From contig CM034126.1 in assembly GCA_019914995.1 (NCBI GenBank), positions 10,421,001 through 10,485,000 of the forward strand: a stretch of DNA of 64,000 nt, written 5' to 3'. This document shows, one piece after another, positions 62,922 through 64,000 of this stretch (position 1 is its first letter; each line of letters starts with the position of its first letter). The notes under the pieces were generated by a model. The model searched no databases, had not been told where the DNA came from, and saw only the letters and a list, made by a program, of their open reading frames with translations. This DNA is from Acanthochlamys bracteata. Taxonomy: Eukaryota > Streptophyta > Magnoliopsida > Pandanales > Velloziaceae. A program made the translations under genes and the position numbers.

Positions 62922-63142
62922 TAATGTCTTATTATATGTATCTTTTAATATTGTTATTTCTATGATGTTTACAAAATATTAACTATGATGTATGAATTAT
63001 ATTATTAATCATGCGTTTATGATTGACATTATGTTTCGTACGTGTGATATCATACATTTAGATGTTGTTTAGTATTTTTACTATTTGATAAATTAACTTT
63101 TTTATTGTATGTGTTTTTTTGTATGGATTTAAAGACGTCAAA

Positions 63143-63983
63143 ATGTCAAAGAGAAAGACAAGTGCTAGTAGCCAAGTTCATCTTTTATGGACTTCGGTTA
63201 TGGATGATGCTCTTATTGATGCTTTACTTCATCAAAATGATATGGAAAATCGGGTTAACGGAACCTTCACGACACACGCATATGATATTGTGTTAAAGGA
63301 GATGAAAGAATTATTTCCAGATAAAGCATTAGATAAAGAAAAGCTTCAAAGTCGTATTAAGTATATTAAAAAAAAATTTGCTCCAGTATGGAACTTATTT
63401 AAGGGTGGTTTTAGTGGATTTGCCTGGAACCGTACTACGGGTAAGTTTGATGCTGAGCCTGCTGTCTGGGAAGAATTGATTCAGGTATATTTTTTCTTCA
63501 GTTATTTCATTTGAAAAGGTATAAACTTGTATATTATTTTATTAAACTCATCTTCTAATAATATGATTTTGTTATTTCAATTGTAGCAAAATCTTGAGGC
63601 TGCTGAATGGAGAAACAAGTCATTTTCTCTTCCTTATGATAAATTAAGTATCCTGTATGGAGGTGATAGAGCTTCGGGACATAGAGTTGCAAATTTTGCT
63701 GAAATGAGAAATATTTTGAACAGAGAGCAATCTGGAAACAGAATTCAAGAAATAGATGAATTGGTTTCTGAAAATCGCGTTGATTTGGAGGATTTTCATG
63801 TCAGAAGTGCGGATACTGAAAGACGACAATCACCTGCATCTGTTGATCTCCATTCACAAACTATGGCAAGTACTTCGTCTAGGATTCGAAAATCCAAATC
63901 AAAGGCAAGTTCGAGTGCTGCCGCAGACAAAATGACTGATGCTATTCTACAAGTTGCTCAAGCTATTACCAACTTTGCCTCAG
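63143..63983 (+). CDS. Myb/SANT-like protein of PIF/Harbinger element, 3' part outside window
   Basis: The accessory protein that, in this transposon class, binds the ends with the transposase and carries it to the nucleus. Exon 1 is 63143-63484 (114 codons) and starts MSKRKTSASSQVHLLWTSVM; the Myb/SANT-like domain runs to about residue 110 (TFTTHAYDIV, QSRIKYIKKKFAPVWNL, GFAWNRTTGKFDAE, VWEELIQ). Exon 2 starts at 63587 after TTGTAG in frame (QNLEAAEWRNKSF, LYGGDRASGHRVAN), then a Ser/Lys-rich linker (SKSKASSSAAADKM). A likely donor, TCAG|GTAAGG, follows at 63983/63984. No stop or frameshift seen. The start at 63143 is preferred; a frame opens 24 bp upstream without ATG. Confidence 0.8.
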
Positions 63984-64000
63984 GTAAGGAAACCCCTCCA

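Larger units (their letters stand above)
59806..64000 (+). mobile_element. PIF/Harbinger DNA transposon, left part (right end outside window)
   Basis: The element carries a transposase gene and, downstream in the same orientation, a Myb/SANT-like gene, the usual two-gene set. The left terminus is probably near 59806-59810, where ACTTACGCTGTGTTTGGTTG resembles a Harbinger inverted repeat next to a TTA target; a second GTGTTTGGTT lies just inside at 59887-59896. The exact first base is unsure because a 23-bp direct repeat surrounds it. The right terminus is not in the window. Confidence 0.6.

Overview
The window is nuclear DNA of a eudicot plant; the species cannot be told from the sequence. 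The evidence is the gene set (a CYP86A fatty acid hydroxylase, a YODA-type MAPKKK, PIP1 aquaporins, a chloroplast MurE homologue), GT-AG introns, and very AT-rich spacers full of small DNA-transposon remnants. No tRNA, rRNA, CRISPR array or bacterial-style operon was found.

Layout. 1-3259: right part of a decayed PIF/Harbinger transposon (transposase fragments, then a Myb/SANT-like fragment), followed by AT-rich spacer with small elements. 6522-8132: intronless CYP86A gene (+). About 10100-19900: YDA/MAPKKK4-like kinase gene (+), 11 coding exons, 895 aa, with a long spliced leader. 20444-22472: decayed copy of a short-chain dehydrogenase gene (-), lying next to its intact sister at 22977-27100 (-, 8 exons, 314 aa, TIC32-like). 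30862-32036: intact PIP1 aquaporin (-); 38568-39741: inverted, near-identical PIP1 copy (+) with a one-base frameshift. The 6.5 kb between them holds only transposon debris and a dead OBG-GTPase fragment. 40112-40306: 64-aa F-box-only ORF (-). 40753-41553: single-exon membrane protein (-). 44717-51120: 721-aa C2H2 zinc-finger protein (-, 9 coding exons). 54322-59411: MURE (-, 5 exons, 767 aa); its last 1.8 kb intron carries a foldback element sitting inside a TA microsatellite. About 59800-64000: second PIF/Harbinger element, truncated by the window end, with a three-exon transposase that keeps the DDE residues but has two lesions, and an apparently intact Myb/SANT-like gene.

The host genes are unrelated neighbours (cutin/suberin lipid synthesis, MAPK signalling, redox enzyme, water channel, plastid transcription/cell wall relic) and show no sign of acting as a cluster. 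The most informative events are structural: an inverted PIP1 pair homogenised over about 1.07 kb including introns, a tandem SDR duplicate losing its exons, and a sequence of small DNA transposons, several with readable termini. I found no convincing new multi-gene system. Exon borders were derived by hand from splice-site sequence and frame continuity, without RNA evidence.
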